Part shown: positions 7,632 through 16,262 of the stretch, piece by piece
How the letters are laid out: each line of letters opens with the position of its first letter
How positions within the stretch are numbered: position 1 is the first letter of the stretch
Assembly (NCBI GenBank): GCA_017934185.1
Contig: JAGBJY010000032.1
Location: forward strand, 1-34,086
Reading direction: 5' to 3'
Length of the DNA: 34,086 nt
Origin: Bacteroidales bacterium
GTDB lineage: Bacteria > Bacteroidota > Bacteroidia > Bacteroidales > UBA932
Notes under the pieces: generated by a model
The model's input: the letters and a program-made list of their open reading frames with translations, nothing else
Told to the model about the DNA's origin: nothing
Database searches by the model: none
Position numbers and translations under genes: made by a program

Positions 7632-7721
7632 GCGTGCATAAGGGTCCATGCGCTGGACCTTCAAGAGCAAAAACAGGGGTAAAATGCGCGTAAGAGTCCA
7701 GCGTTTGGACCTTCGCGAGCA
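7632..7721. repeat. REP-like double-hairpin element, copy B
   Basis: It fills the whole gap between the convergent stop codons of mnmA and lpd. Hairpin 1 is GGTCCA-tgcgc-TGGACC (7643-7659). Hairpin 2 is GTCCA-gcgtt-TGGAC (7696-7710). The spacer GAGCAAAAACAGGGGTAAAA closely matches copy A. The bases before the hairpins are CATAAG and CGTAAGA, against CATGAA and CGTGAA in copy A. The left end GCGTGCAT matches copy A, but the right end reads TTCGCGAGCAT, matching the 3' flank of copy A's first hairpin. It may also act as a terminator for both genes. Confidence 0.8.
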
Positions 7722-9086
7722 TTAGAGCGCCGTCTCCAGCGTTTCCTTCAAAACTTCTGCCACAGTGGGGTGGGGCCACACCGCGGAGAGCATCTCAGAG
7801 ACGGTCATGCGCCGGGAAATGGCCAGAGCGGCGGCGGGAAGGATTTCAGAGGCGGGGTTCCCCAGAAGGTGCACGCCCAGCACACGGCCGGAGGCTTCGG
7901 CCAGCACTTTGCACAGGCCTTCGCCCCGCTCGTTCTCTGCCACAAAGCGGCCGGAGTAGGCCATGGGCAGCTTTGCAATGCGTACAGCGCCCGTTTCCAG
8001 CAGCCCGGCCGATGCCGCTTCCTGCTCGGTGAGCCCTACGCCGGCCACCTCGGGATTGGTGTACACAATGGACGGAATGGCGTCATAGGACATCTGGGCG
8101 GGCTGTCCCAGCATATTGGCTACCGCTACCTCGGCCTCCTTGGATGCAGTGTGCGCCAACATGGAGAACCCCGTCACATCTCCAGCGGCATACACCCCCG
8201 GCACGGAGGTTTCCATGCGGGCGTTCACCACGATGCCCCGCTGCACCTCAACGCCAATGTTTTCAAGGCCAAAGCCCCGCACACGGGCCCGCCGGCCAAC
8301 GCTCAGAAGAATCTTGTCCCCGGCAGCTCGGCAGACGGAACCATCGGCCGTCTCATACACCACCTCGGAGCCCTCGATGCCCGTGACCTTGCAGCCCAGG
8401 AAGAACTGCACGCCCTTTTTGGCATACTGCGCCTGGAGCATGGAGGACAGTTCGTCGTCCATAGGGCCAAGAATCTTGGGAAGCATCTCAATGACAGTCA
8501 CTTCCGTACCCAGAGAGTTAAACAGGCTGGCAAATTCCATCCCAATGACGCCCCCGCCGATAATGACCAATCGGGACGGCACAGCAGTGAGCCCCAGGAT
8601 TCCCCGGCTGCCCACAACAGCCTCAGAATCGGCAAGCCCCGGAATGGGGGGAACGGCCGGTTCAGAGCCTGTACAGACCAATATCCGCGCGGCTTCATAG
8701 CGCTCCCCCGCCGCCTCCACAACAAAAGCACCCTCCGCTCCACCGATAAGGGTGGCCAGGGCCTTCACCACTTCCACGCCGGCATTTCGCATCCGCACCC
8801 GCACGCCGCCTACCAACTTCTTCATCACTTTATCCTTCCGCTTCTGAACGGCGGCAAAATCCACGGTGGCTTCCGGAACAGTGATGCCATATCTGTCGGC
8901 ATGCCGCGCCTGATCCAGCATTTTAGCGCTATACAGCAGCGTTTTGGTGGGGATACAACCCTCGTTCAGGCACACCCCGCCCAGTTCCGAAGCTTCAAAC
9001 AAGACCACAGACATGCCGCCCTTGGCAGCCTTTTCGGCGGCCACATATCCGGCAGGGCCGCCGCCAATGATTGCGAGTGAATACAT
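7722..9086 (-). CDS. lpdA: Dihydrolipoyl dehydrogenase (E3)
   Basis: 454 residues; an FAD flavoprotein that reoxidises dihydrolipoamide on E2 or GcvH using NAD+. FAD-binding GGGPAG (8-13), redox disulfide GGVCLNEGCIPTK (C39, C44), NAD-binding VIIGGGVIGMEFA, second FAD motif VYAAGDV, and the C-terminal dimerisation domain with the active pair in WPHPTVAE (H439, E444). Length is normal. ATG at 9086 gives the standard flavin N-terminus; the upstream extension is hydrophobic, atypical and runs over the promoter. TATCTTTG lies 20 bases upstream. Lipoate ligase is encoded nearby. Confidence 0.94.
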   Translation of the reverse strand: MYSLAIIGGGPAGYVAAEKAAKGGMSVVLFEASELGGVCLNEGCIPTKTLLYSAKMLDQARHADRYGITVPEATVDFAAVQKRKDKVMKKLVGGVRVRMRNAGVEVVKALATLIGGAEGAFVVEAAGERYEAARILVCTGSEPAVPPIPGLADSEAVVGSRGILGLTAVPSRLVIIGGGVIGMEFASLFNSLGTEVTVIEMLPKILGPMDDELSSMLQAQYAKKGVQFFLGCKVTGIEGSEVVYETADGSVCRAAGDKILLSVGRRARVRGFGLENIGVEVQRGIVVNARMETSVPGVYAAGDVTGFSMLAHTASKEAEVAVANMLGQPAQMSYDAIPSIVYTNPEVAGVGLTEQEAASAGLLETGAVRIAKLPMAYSGRFVAENERGEGLCKVLAEASGRVLGVHLLGNPASEILPAAALAISRRMTVSEMLSAVWPHPTVAEVLKETLETAL

Positions 9087-9106
9087 AAAAAACGTTTTAG
9101 TGCACA

Positions 9107-9114
9107 CAAAGATA
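9107..9114 (-). promoter_or_regulatory. Promoter -7 box of lpd
   Basis: TATCTTTG on the minus strand, 20 bases before the lpd start. It is arranged back to back with the plus-strand box at 9128-9135, so the two divergent transcription units share one short control region. Confidence 0.6.
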
Positions 9115-9127
9115 AACAAAAAATCAC

Positions 9128-9135
9128 TATATTTG
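9128..9135 (+). promoter_or_regulatory. Promoter -7 box of the 9154 operon
   Basis: TATATTTG fits TAnnTTTG, 18 bases before the ATG at 9154. It would drive the small membrane protein, the DPP IV and the NPCBM protein, since no promoter is seen between those genes. Confidence 0.6.
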
Positions 9136-9153
9136 AGGAAAATATAAACGCTT

Positions 9154-9573
9154 ATGGCAAAGACTGGAAAAACCATCGGGTGCCTCACCGCCCTCCTGAT
9201 ACTGCTGGCCCTGCTGGGCTTCGGATATTTCAAGTTCCTCTGGGTCTTCAGCGACGGCACCAAAACCGGCGAACTGAACTCCCTCACCTACACCGGTTAC
9301 GTTTTCAAAACCTACGAAGGAGAGATGATTCTCACCGGCTACGGCAACAAAAACGCACAGGGAACCGTCCAGTCCAAGACTTTCAAGTTCTCCGTGGCCG
9401 ATAAAGAAGTGGCTCAGCAGCTCACCCAAATGACCGGCCTCAGGGTCACCGTCCACTACAAAGAGTACAAAGGCACCCTTCCCTGGCGCGGCTATGAACG
9501 GGCCATCGTGGACAAGGTGGAGGAAGAGCCCCTGGGCAGCAGCACCGTTCCGGACGAGCCTTTTTTTCTTTAA
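9154..9573 (+). CDS. Small membrane-anchored protein of unknown function
   Basis: 139 residues. One hydrophobic segment (about 8-27) after a lysine-containing N-terminus predicts a single membrane anchor with the rest outside the cytoplasm. The soluble part has the pattern GELNSLTYTGYVFKTYEGE followed by VTVHYKEYKGTLPWRGY. From memory, short proteins of this kind are common in Bacteroidetes and are sometimes carried in databases under an enzyme name; no catalytic motif is visible here. The DPP IV gene starts 6 bases downstream, so the two are probably co-transcribed. Confidence 0.75.
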   Translation: MAKTGKTIGCLTALLILLALLGFGYFKFLWVFSDGTKTGELNSLTYTGYVFKTYEGEMILTGYGNKNAQGTVQSKTFKFSVADKEVAQQLTQMTGLRVTVHYKEYKGTLPWRGYERAIVDKVEEEPLGSSTVPDEPFFL

Positions 9574-9579
9574 TAGCCT

Positions 9580-11505
9580 ATGAAACACGCACTTAGCATA
9601 GCAGGCGTACTACTCGCCTGCGCCTCCGTGTTTGCACAGAACCGCGTCATTGACACCCGGACTGCCCACGGGGGCAAAGACCTCACCATGGAAGAGGCCA
9701 TCTACAAAGGCATCGGCTATTCCAGGGCACCCCTTTTCAAGGCCGATGGCACCCGCCTCCAGGGCCGCCCCGAAGCCCCCAAGGAAAAGTACACCCTTTT
9801 CACTGATAAAGGCAGCCTCTTTGCCCGCGACAACGAGCGGGAAGAAGCCTTTGTGATTGCCCCCTCCGACGGCCCCAACCTGGTGTACGGAGAAACGGTG
9901 AGCCGCAATGAATTCGGGATTGAAGACGGCTGGCTCATGTCCCCGGACAGCGCCAAAGTGGCTTTTTACCGCAAAGACCAGAACAAAGTAACCTGGTTCC
10001 CCCTTCTGGACATCACTACCCGCACCGGAGAGCTCAAGCAAATCAAATACCCCATGAACGGCATGGACAGCGAGGAAGTGGCCGTGGGCGTGTACGATTT
10101 CAAAAGTGCCCAAACCGTTTATCTTGAGGTAGATGACTTCACAACGGAGCGCTACATCACCAACCTTTCCTGGAGCCCGGAGGGCAAATACCTCTTTGCC
10201 CAGATTGTAGACCGCTCCCAGCACCACATGAAGCTGAACCAGTACAGCGCCGCTACGGGCAACTTCATAAGGACCCTCCTCACAGAGGACAACGACGCCT
10301 GGATAGAGCCCCTGGACCCCATCTGGCCCGTCAAAGGCCGCTCAGACCTGTACATCTACCGCACCGACAACCGCGACGGTTACCGTAGTCTGTACCTCCT
10401 GGACACCCTGGGGAATGTAAAACGCCTCACCCCTGTCCAGGCCGATGTCCGCTACCTGGGCAACGACGGCACCCACGTCTTCTACACCTCGGCCGAAGTT
10501 TCCCCGGCAGAGAATCGCCTGTACAAGATCAAACTGCCCAAGGGGAAAAAGCAGAACAAGCCCGTGGCCCTCACCCCCGAAAGAGGCTGGCACAGCATCC
10601 AGATGGCCCCTGACTTCCTGAGTTTCATAGACCGCTACTCCAACACCTCCACGCCGGTGAAAGTGCTGCGGCGCAGCACCGACGGCAAGTCCGCCGAGAC
10701 CCTCTACGAGGGCACGGACCCGCTGGAGGGCTATGCCTCCTGCACCGTGGAACTGGGCACGGTTCCATCGGCCGACGGCCTGTACGAAAACTACTACCGC
10801 CTCATCTATCCCAAGGATTTTGACCCCGCCCAAAAGTATCCCGTGATTCTGTACGTGTACGGCGGGCCGCACAGCCAGATGGTACAGGATACCTGGCTGG
10901 GCAACATCCGCATGTGGGAAATGCTTATGGCCCAGAAAGGCTACCTGGTGTATGTCCAGGACAACCGGGGCACCGAAAACCGCGGCGCCGCCTTTGAAAA
11001 AGCCATCAACCGCCGCTGCGGCCAGGCCGAAATGGCCGACCAAATGGTGGGCATTAATTGGCTCAAAACACTCCCCTACGTGGATGCAAGCCGCATTGGC
11101 GTGCATGGCTGGAGCTATGGCGGCTTCATGACCATCAGCCTCATGACCACCTTCCCGGAAACCTTCAAGGTGGGGGTGGCCGGCGGCCCGGTCATTGACT
11201 GGAAGTGGTACGAAATCATGTACGGAGAGCGTTACATGGACACCGAAGCCACCAACCCCGAAGGCTTCGCCGAAACTTCCCTCATCGGCAAGGCCAAAGA
11301 CCTCCGGGGCAAGCTCCTCATCTGCCAGGGCGCTATGGACAACACCGTGGTCTGGGAGCACAGCCTCAGTTTTATCCAGCAGTGCATAGACCTTGAAATC
11401 CCCGTGGATTACTTCCCCTACCCGGTAGCCGAGCATAATGTCTTCGGGCGCAACCGGATTCACCTTATGGACAAAGTCACCCAGTATTTTGAAGATTACC
11501 TGTAG
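9580..11505 (+). CDS. Dipeptidyl peptidase IV, S9B family
   Basis: 641 residues; removes Xaa-Pro or Xaa-Ala dipeptides from peptide N-termini outside the cytoplasm. A signal peptide ends near residue 19 (VFAQN). The N-terminal part is a DPPIV beta-propeller, with conserved elements such as MSPDSAKVAFYR and SWSPEGKYLFAQ. The alpha/beta hydrolase domain carries the triad S512 (GWSYGG), D587 (GAMDNTVV) and H619 (AEHNVFG). Relatives are usually 700-740 residues; the propeller here lacks part of its first blades. It is the second gene of its operon. Another S9 peptidase gene lies at 22738-24744. Confidence 0.9.
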   Translation: MKHALSIAGVLLACASVFAQNRVIDTRTAHGGKDLTMEEAIYKGIGYSRAPLFKADGTRLQGRPEAPKEKYTLFTDKGSLFARDNEREEAFVIAPSDGPNLVYGETVSRNEFGIEDGWLMSPDSAKVAFYRKDQNKVTWFPLLDITTRTGELKQIKYPMNGMDSEEVAVGVYDFKSAQTVYLEVDDFTTERYITNLSWSPEGKYLFAQIVDRSQHHMKLNQYSAATGNFIRTLLTEDNDAWIEPLDPIWPVKGRSDLYIYRTDNRDGYRSLYLLDTLGNVKRLTPVQADVRYLGNDGTHVFYTSAEVSPAENRLYKIKLPKGKKQNKPVALTPERGWHSIQMAPDFLSFIDRYSNTSTPVKVLRRSTDGKSAETLYEGTDPLEGYASCTVELGTVPSADGLYENYYRLIYPKDFDPAQKYPVILYVYGGPHSQMVQDTWLGNIRMWEMLMAQKGYLVYVQDNRGTENRGAAFEKAINRRCGQAEMADQMVGINWLKTLPYVDASRIGVHGWSYGGFMTISLMTTFPETFKVGVAGGPVIDWKWYEIMYGERYMDTEATNPEGFAETSLIGKAKDLRGKLLICQGAMDNTVVWEHSLSFIQQCIDLEIPVDYFPYPVAEHNVFGRNRIHLMDKVTQYFEDYL

Positions 11506-11506
11506 T

Positions 11507-14494
11507 ATGAAACGAACCCTCCTTTCCCTGCTCCTTCTGGCGGCAAATCTGTCGGCCGGAGCCCAAGTATACCTTTCCAAGACCTACAAGCCCATAGAGA
11601 TGCGGAAGTACAATCCGCACTACCCGGGTGTAAGCAATGAGGAAGACCACATGACCATTGCCGGTTTCCGCTACACCAACGGCTTCGGCCTGAGAAACGG
11701 CGTCCTTCACGACCAGGCCAAGGAATGGGCCTATGCCGTTTTCTCCCTCAAGGGGGAATACGAAAAAATCAGTTTCGTCCTGGGATTCGACCGCGGCGGC
11801 ATCTTTGCCCCCGACAACGAAGATGCCAGCATCATCACCATCAAGGCCGATGGCCGCCGCATCTTCGATGAAGTGGTGCGCTCCTGGCACGCCCCGCGGG
11901 AGGTGGTGCTGGACATCAGCGGCGTGGACGAGCTCCGCTTCGACCACCTCAAAGGCCTCTATACCATGGGCTTTGCAGAGGTGAAGCTCTGGAAAAAAGG
12001 CCAGACGCCCACGCCCGTAGCCAATCCGCTGGCAAAAGAGATAGCGAAAGACAAGGTAAACCTGATTGATGACATCCAGCCCCATTTCCTCTGCCACCGC
12101 GGCTGGTCCGTTCCCGTCACCGTGAAACGCAGCTGGGGCGGCGTGGGCACCCGGGAATCTGTCCGGATGAACCGCATCGACTACAACTCCGGCATGGACT
12201 TCCAGAGCTCCCAGGAATTCGGCCACGGCATCAGCGAGGGCTTTGTGTATTTCTGGCTCCAGAAACAGTTTGACAAAGTATCCTTCCTCCTGGGCCCCTT
12301 AGATGCCAACAGCCGCAATGCCCAAGGCTGGTTCACCGTAATGGCCGATGGCAAAATCATTTACGAAAAACTCATCACCCAGGAGGACCTGGGAGAGTAT
12401 GTAGTGCTGGACGTTGCCGGCGTCAATGTGCTGTCCATGCACAGCGGAGAGCCCGAAAAGAGCGATTTCCTGGGCGGCCTGCACTTTGGCGCAGTGGACA
12501 TTTACGCCTATAAGAAGGGTGTCAGCGGCATCCCTACCCCGGGCATCGCCAATACCGCCAAGGACAAGATTTCCAAATTCCCCAATGCCACCCGCCTGTG
12601 CTCTTCCCTGGAACCCTACTCCGTGCGCGGAAAAGCACGCTACGATGACATCTATTTCAACGGCGCCTCCTCCTATTACCACTTCTCCATGGGCGGCGAG
12701 CAGTTTGACGAAGGCTTCATCCTGGCCACCGGAGAAAGCTTCATGGACGGTAACATCAGCGCTTACGTTGAGTACGACCTGGCCGGAGAATTCGACTGGC
12801 TGTCCTTCACCGTGGGCACCCTCAGTAAACGCCGCGTCCTGGGAGAAGACCGCCTGATGGTGTATGCCGATGACAACCTGGTGCTGGATGTGGATGTGCA
12901 CTGCCTCTGGCCCAACCAGAAGTTCACCGTTCCCCTGAACAAATGCCGCCGCCTCAAATTCGCCAAACCCGGCACCGGCCAGGACAAACAGACCTACATA
13001 GGTGTGGGAGACGTGATGGTGTTCCGCGGAGAGCCACAGGATACCGCGCCCTTCTTCTATCACCGCAAACCGGAACTTCCCGAAACCGCAGACCTCATTG
13101 ACCTTTGCGAGCAGCCGTATTTCCATTACGTGGGCCGATACCTTTCCAGCCTCACCAACTTTGACTTCAACGACTGCTTCAAGAACGGCAGCAGCCGCCA
13201 GCAGTATTTCTCCATGCGGGACGGCAGCCAGATTTACAAGGGCATCATGCTGGAAACCAATGTACCTCCGGCACTGGCCTTCGAAGACATTACCCTGAAC
13301 GAAGCCATCTTCCTCTTTGTGGTAGGGGCCGGCAGCAGCATCAGCGCCAGCAATGTGGCCGCCGCCACAGGGGTATCGGCCGGAGCAGGTCTCGCAGGTG
13401 CCCTGGCCGCCGGTTACTCCGCCCTGAACCTGGTGGACAAGGGCCATCAGAGTGCTGTGGCCGCCTTCAACCCCTTCGGTGCATACGAGACCCTCACCTT
13501 CACCGTAGACTGCAAAAGCCCCTTCGTAGACACAGACCTCTTTGGCAAGAAGCTCAATCCGGACAATCCCGTGAAACTGGATGTGTTTGCCGATATGCGC
13601 AAGGTGGGCGAATTCTGGCTTTCCAACAACATGAGCGCCACCACCTACAGCGTGCCCATCTACGGCTGCTCCCAGCTGGTGTTCTGGCTGGAATGCGGCG
13701 AAACCCGCAGCGGCCAGTATGTGCTGTACGACATGACGGTGAGTAAAACGCCCCTGAAAGATGCGCCTGTATTCGTGCCCCAGGCAGCTGCCACGCAGCA
13801 GAGCGCCAATGTCTTGGAGCAGAGCTACGACGACGAGGTGCGTCCCGCCTCCGTGAACACCAAGGCCGCCAAGATCAAGGGCAAGAAGGAGAAAAAAGCC
13901 AAGGAACGCATTGTATGGGAACATCCCAGCCATTCCTCCCGCGTCCCCGCCATTGACCAGCTCATTGCCGACACCGACGAAATCTGGGCCCTCACGGCCG
14001 ATTGCCTGAGCCGCGCCTATTACCAGAGCTACCGGGTGAACGAAGACTATGTCCAGAGCCAGAGCGGCCGTATTTTCAAGGCGGTTTCCCTGGTGAATGC
14101 AGCCGGACAGCGCCTGAGCTTCAAGGAAGTGATGCAGTTCAACAAAGACGCCGCATCTTCCACCACGGCCATCAGCCTCAAGATTGCCGGGGCCCTCATC
14201 GGCGTTCCCTCGGCCACCCTGGGCCTGGCTTCCCTGCAGGGAGAAAACCTCTTTATCTTCCCCAAAGTGGTGAAAAACGCCCCCAAGGCCCTGAATCAGT
14301 GCGACAAAGACCTCCAGGCCATGGTACAGGCCAAAGAAGCGGAGAATGCCGGCCTCCAGGCCCTGCTGGACAGCGCTGTAGATGTGGGCAGCATTGCCTC
14401 CACAGACTATGTGCTGCTCCTTCCGCTGGCTGCCGGAGAAAAGGCGCCGGAGGGAAATACCCTCCAGCGTCTGGAATACTACAGGATGAATTAA
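11507..14494 (+). CDS. Large secreted protein with repeated NPCBM-like domains
   Basis: 995 residues with a signal peptide (cleavage near SAGAQ, 19-20). It shows four successive beta-sandwich units that resemble NPCBM/NEW2 carbohydrate-binding domains. Unit 1 contains NGFGLRNG...AVFSLKGEYEKISFVLGFD; unit 2 EFGHGISEG...FDKVSFLLGPLD; unit 3 EYDLAGEFDWLSFTVGTL; unit 4 ends LVFWLECGETRSGQYVLYD. Unit 4 is interrupted at about residues 600-650 by a hydrophobic Gly/Ala/Ser-rich stretch. A lysine-rich linker (about 786) precedes a C-terminal part that seems to repeat the start of unit 4 (RIFKAVSLV against QIYKGIMLE) with another small hydrophobic stretch (about 885-910). No catalytic motif is seen. 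ATG at 11507 is one base after the DPP stop. Its stop lies 1 base from the convergent gene. NPCBM is my pattern-based suggestion, not a searched result. Confidence 0.7.
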   Translation: MKRTLLSLLLLAANLSAGAQVYLSKTYKPIEMRKYNPHYPGVSNEEDHMTIAGFRYTNGFGLRNGVLHDQAKEWAYAVFSLKGEYEKISFVLGFDRGGIFAPDNEDASIITIKADGRRIFDEVVRSWHAPREVVLDISGVDELRFDHLKGLYTMGFAEVKLWKKGQTPTPVANPLAKEIAKDKVNLIDDIQPHFLCHRGWSVPVTVKRSWGGVGTRESVRMNRIDYNSGMDFQSSQEFGHGISEGFVYFWLQKQFDKVSFLLGPLDANSRNAQGWFTVMADGKIIYEKLITQEDLGEYVVLDVAGVNVLSMHSGEPEKSDFLGGLHFGAVDIYAYKKGVSGIPTPGIANTAKDKISKFPNATRLCSSLEPYSVRGKARYDDIYFNGASSYYHFSMGGEQFDEGFILATGESFMDGNISAYVEYDLAGEFDWLSFTVGTLSKRRVLGEDRLMVYADDNLVLDVDVHCLWPNQKFTVPLNKCRRLKFAKPGTGQDKQTYIGVGDVMVFRGEPQDTAPFFYHRKPELPETADLIDLCEQPYFHYVGRYLSSLTNFDFNDCFKNGSSRQQYFSMRDGSQIYKGIMLETNVPPALAFEDITLNEAIFLFVVGAGSSISASNVAAATGVSAGAGLAGALAAGYSALNLVDKGHQSAVAAFNPFGAYETLTFTVDCKSPFVDTDLFGKKLNPDNPVKLDVFADMRKVGEFWLSNNMSATTYSVPIYGCSQLVFWLECGETRSGQYVLYDMTVSKTPLKDAPVFVPQAAATQQSANVLEQSYDDEVRPASVNTKAAKIKGKKEKKAKERIVWEHPSHSSRVPAIDQLIADTDEIWALTADCLSRAYYQSYRVNEDYVQSQSGRIFKAVSLVNAAGQRLSFKEVMQFNKDAASSTTAISLKIAGALIGVPSATLGLASLQGENLFIFPKVVKNAPKALNQCDKDLQAMVQAKEAENAGLQALLDSAVDVGSIASTDYVLLLPLAAGEKAPEGNTLQRLEYYRMN

Positions 14495-14495
14495 A

Positions 14496-15365
14496 CTACA
14501 GTTTCACATGGAACTCGCCCATGTTCACCCCCATCCAGCCGGTCTGGACAACGGGGATGGGCTTGCCGTCCAGGTTCTTCACGTAGTCCGGCTCCTCCAT
14601 GAACGTATGGGAGTGGCCGCCCACAAAAAGGTCAATGCCCCTGGTAGCGGCGCAGAGGATGGGATCGGTGATGTCCCCGGGATTGTGTTCCGTGTAGCCG
14701 ATGTGCGTGAGGGCAATCACCAGGTCGCACTGCGGCCCAATTTCATCGGCATACTTTTGCAGGCTTTCCACCATGGGGAACTCCGGGACACGGTTGGCAA
14801 CGTCCCCGGCGACCATGTCCTTGAGGCCACAGAGCACGCCGATGACGCCAATCTTGAGACCGGCCTTCTCCACAATCACATAAGGTTTGATGAACTGCCC
14901 GGCCTTGAAGGGGGAAAAGTCGTAGTTGCACACCACGACAGGGCATTCCAGGCTTTCCAGAAGGTCTCCCATCGCCTCCAGGCCATTGTCAAACTCGTGA
15001 TTGCCAAGGGTAACCACGTCGTAGCGGTTGGCATTCAGCAGCTGCACCTCCACCTTCCCCTTGAACTCGGAGAAATAGGACGTGCCCTGGCAGAAGTCGC
15101 CGGCGTGCAGCAGCAGCACGTTCTCCGGCCCGTCGGCCTGGCGCACGGAATCTATGTACGCAGCGCGCTCCAGGGCGCCGCCGCGGCCCATGTATTCCCC
15201 GGAACGCTCGGCCTCGTTGTGGCTGTGCGTATCGTTCACATGGAGGATGGTGAGTTCGTGCCTGGCTTTCTTGCCGGCTTTCATTCCTACGCCAATGCAG
15301 TAGCCCAGCACGGCGCAGCCCGCTACTATCAGTCCTATCCGGACCACTTTGTCTTTCAGTTCCAT
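14496..15365 (-). CDS. 5'-nucleotidase, N-terminal metallophosphatase half
   Basis: 289 residues. The calcineurin-like phosphoesterase domain has all metal-site motifs: HVNDTHSH, HAGDFCQGT, TLGNHEFDNG, ALTHIGY and GGHSHT. This is the catalytic domain of UshA/5'-nucleotidase proteins; the substrate-binding C-terminal domain is absent and is encoded by the preceding gene. The N-terminus (IGLIVAGCAVLGYCIGVG) is a membrane anchor; VAGC could also be read as a lipobox. It starts 3 bases after the stop of its partner gene, so the two are co-transcribed. Confidence 0.88.
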   Translation of the reverse strand: MELKDKVVRIGLIVAGCAVLGYCIGVGMKAGKKARHELTILHVNDTHSHNEAERSGEYMGRGGALERAAYIDSVRQADGPENVLLLHAGDFCQGTSYFSEFKGKVEVQLLNANRYDVVTLGNHEFDNGLEAMGDLLESLECPVVVCNYDFSPFKAGQFIKPYVIVEKAGLKIGVIGVLCGLKDMVAGDVANRVPEFPMVESLQKYADEIGPQCDLVIALTHIGYTEHNPGDITDPILCAATRGIDLFVGGHSHTFMEEPDYVKNLDGKPIPVVQTGWMGVNMGEFHVKL

Positions 15366-15368
15366 ACG

Positions 15369-16262
15369 CTAGTCCTCCGTCATAATTACACGTCCGTCCG
15401 CCTGGCCGTGGACAAGTTCGCCACGGGCCTCGCAGCCCCGTACATAATCCAGCATCACATCCTGCAGCAGCACCCCGGAGAGTACCACATGCTCTGACAG
15501 GGCGCCGATATTGAGTTTGTCTCCGCCGTCCAGGAGGAAGTCGATGGTGATCACATTGTAAATTTTGTCCGGGACAATGGGCTGCCCGCCGATGAGCGCA
15601 CTCTCCAGCACATGGTTTTTCACGCGGATGGTTGCCCCGGAAGTGGCCTGGAAAGCCTTTGTTTCGGCCAACTGGTCAAAGAGCGTCAGGAGGGAAGAGC
15701 CCTTCATCTTGGCCCACACCATATAATTCCGGAAGGGGAACATGGAAGTGATGTCTTCCAGGGTGATGTCGCCCTTGGGCAGGGGCACGCGGATGCCACC
15801 GAAGTTGGTGAGGGCAAAGTCCATGGGCACCTTGAAATAGGCCGAGCCATAAGTGCGGAGCGCATCGGCAAAAAGGTTCCCCAGCGGAAGGTCAGGCTCG
15901 GTGCGGAGGTTCAGGAGCATGGCATCGCTGTGGCCGATGACCGCTTTGAGGGGTGCCAGCTGCTGCTGGGCCTCCATGAGCACCTGAGCAACGGCCGCTA
16001 CGGGGCTGTCATCGGCATAACGCACGCCGGAAGGGGCTACGTAACCTTCGTCGTCGAAGACGCCCAGGGCCCGGTCGATGTTCTCGCTGTTCACGGGAAC
16101 AGATTGCATGCGGTGTCCGTCCATGGGTACCGGCCGCCATGAGATTTTCGCTCCGTTATTCCGGGCGGCATTGAGGGCGGCAAAAAGCGCCCCCACGATA
16201 ATCAGCGCCCAGGCCAGATACCAGAGGTTTTGGTTTTTTACTTTTGTTTGAGCCATTTCCAC
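15369..16262 (-). CDS. 5'-nucleotidase, C-terminal domain as a separate membrane-anchored protein
   Basis: 297 residues. One membrane segment near the N-terminus (LWYLAWALIIVGALFAAL), then a domain matching the 5'-nucleotidase C-terminal (substrate-binding) fold: LGNLFADALR, FALTNFGGIRVPLPKGDIT, FPFRNYMVWAKMKGSSLL, and YNVITIDFLLDGGD. It likely forms a two-subunit enzyme with the metallophosphatase encoded next. In the operon the C-terminal half comes first, so this is not a broken gene or frameshift. The start overlaps the permease 3' end; ATG at 16262 or 16256 is possible. Confidence 0.85.
   Translation of the reverse strand: MEMAQTKVKNQNLWYLAWALIIVGALFAALNAARNNGAKISWRPVPMDGHRMQSVPVNSENIDRALGVFDDEGYVAPSGVRYADDSPVAAVAQVLMEAQQQLAPLKAVIGHSDAMLLNLRTEPDLPLGNLFADALRTYGSAYFKVPMDFALTNFGGIRVPLPKGDITLEDITSMFPFRNYMVWAKMKGSSLLTLFDQLAETKAFQATSGATIRVKNHVLESALIGGQPIVPDKIYNVITIDFLLDGGDKLNIGALSEHVVLSGVLLQDVMLDYVRGCEARGELVHGQADGRVIMTED

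Noticed and set aside
14496-16262. A single 5'-nucleotidase gene broken by a frameshift
   Set aside because: The C-terminal half is encoded upstream of the N-terminal half, and each has its own start and membrane anchor, so it cannot be one interrupted gene.
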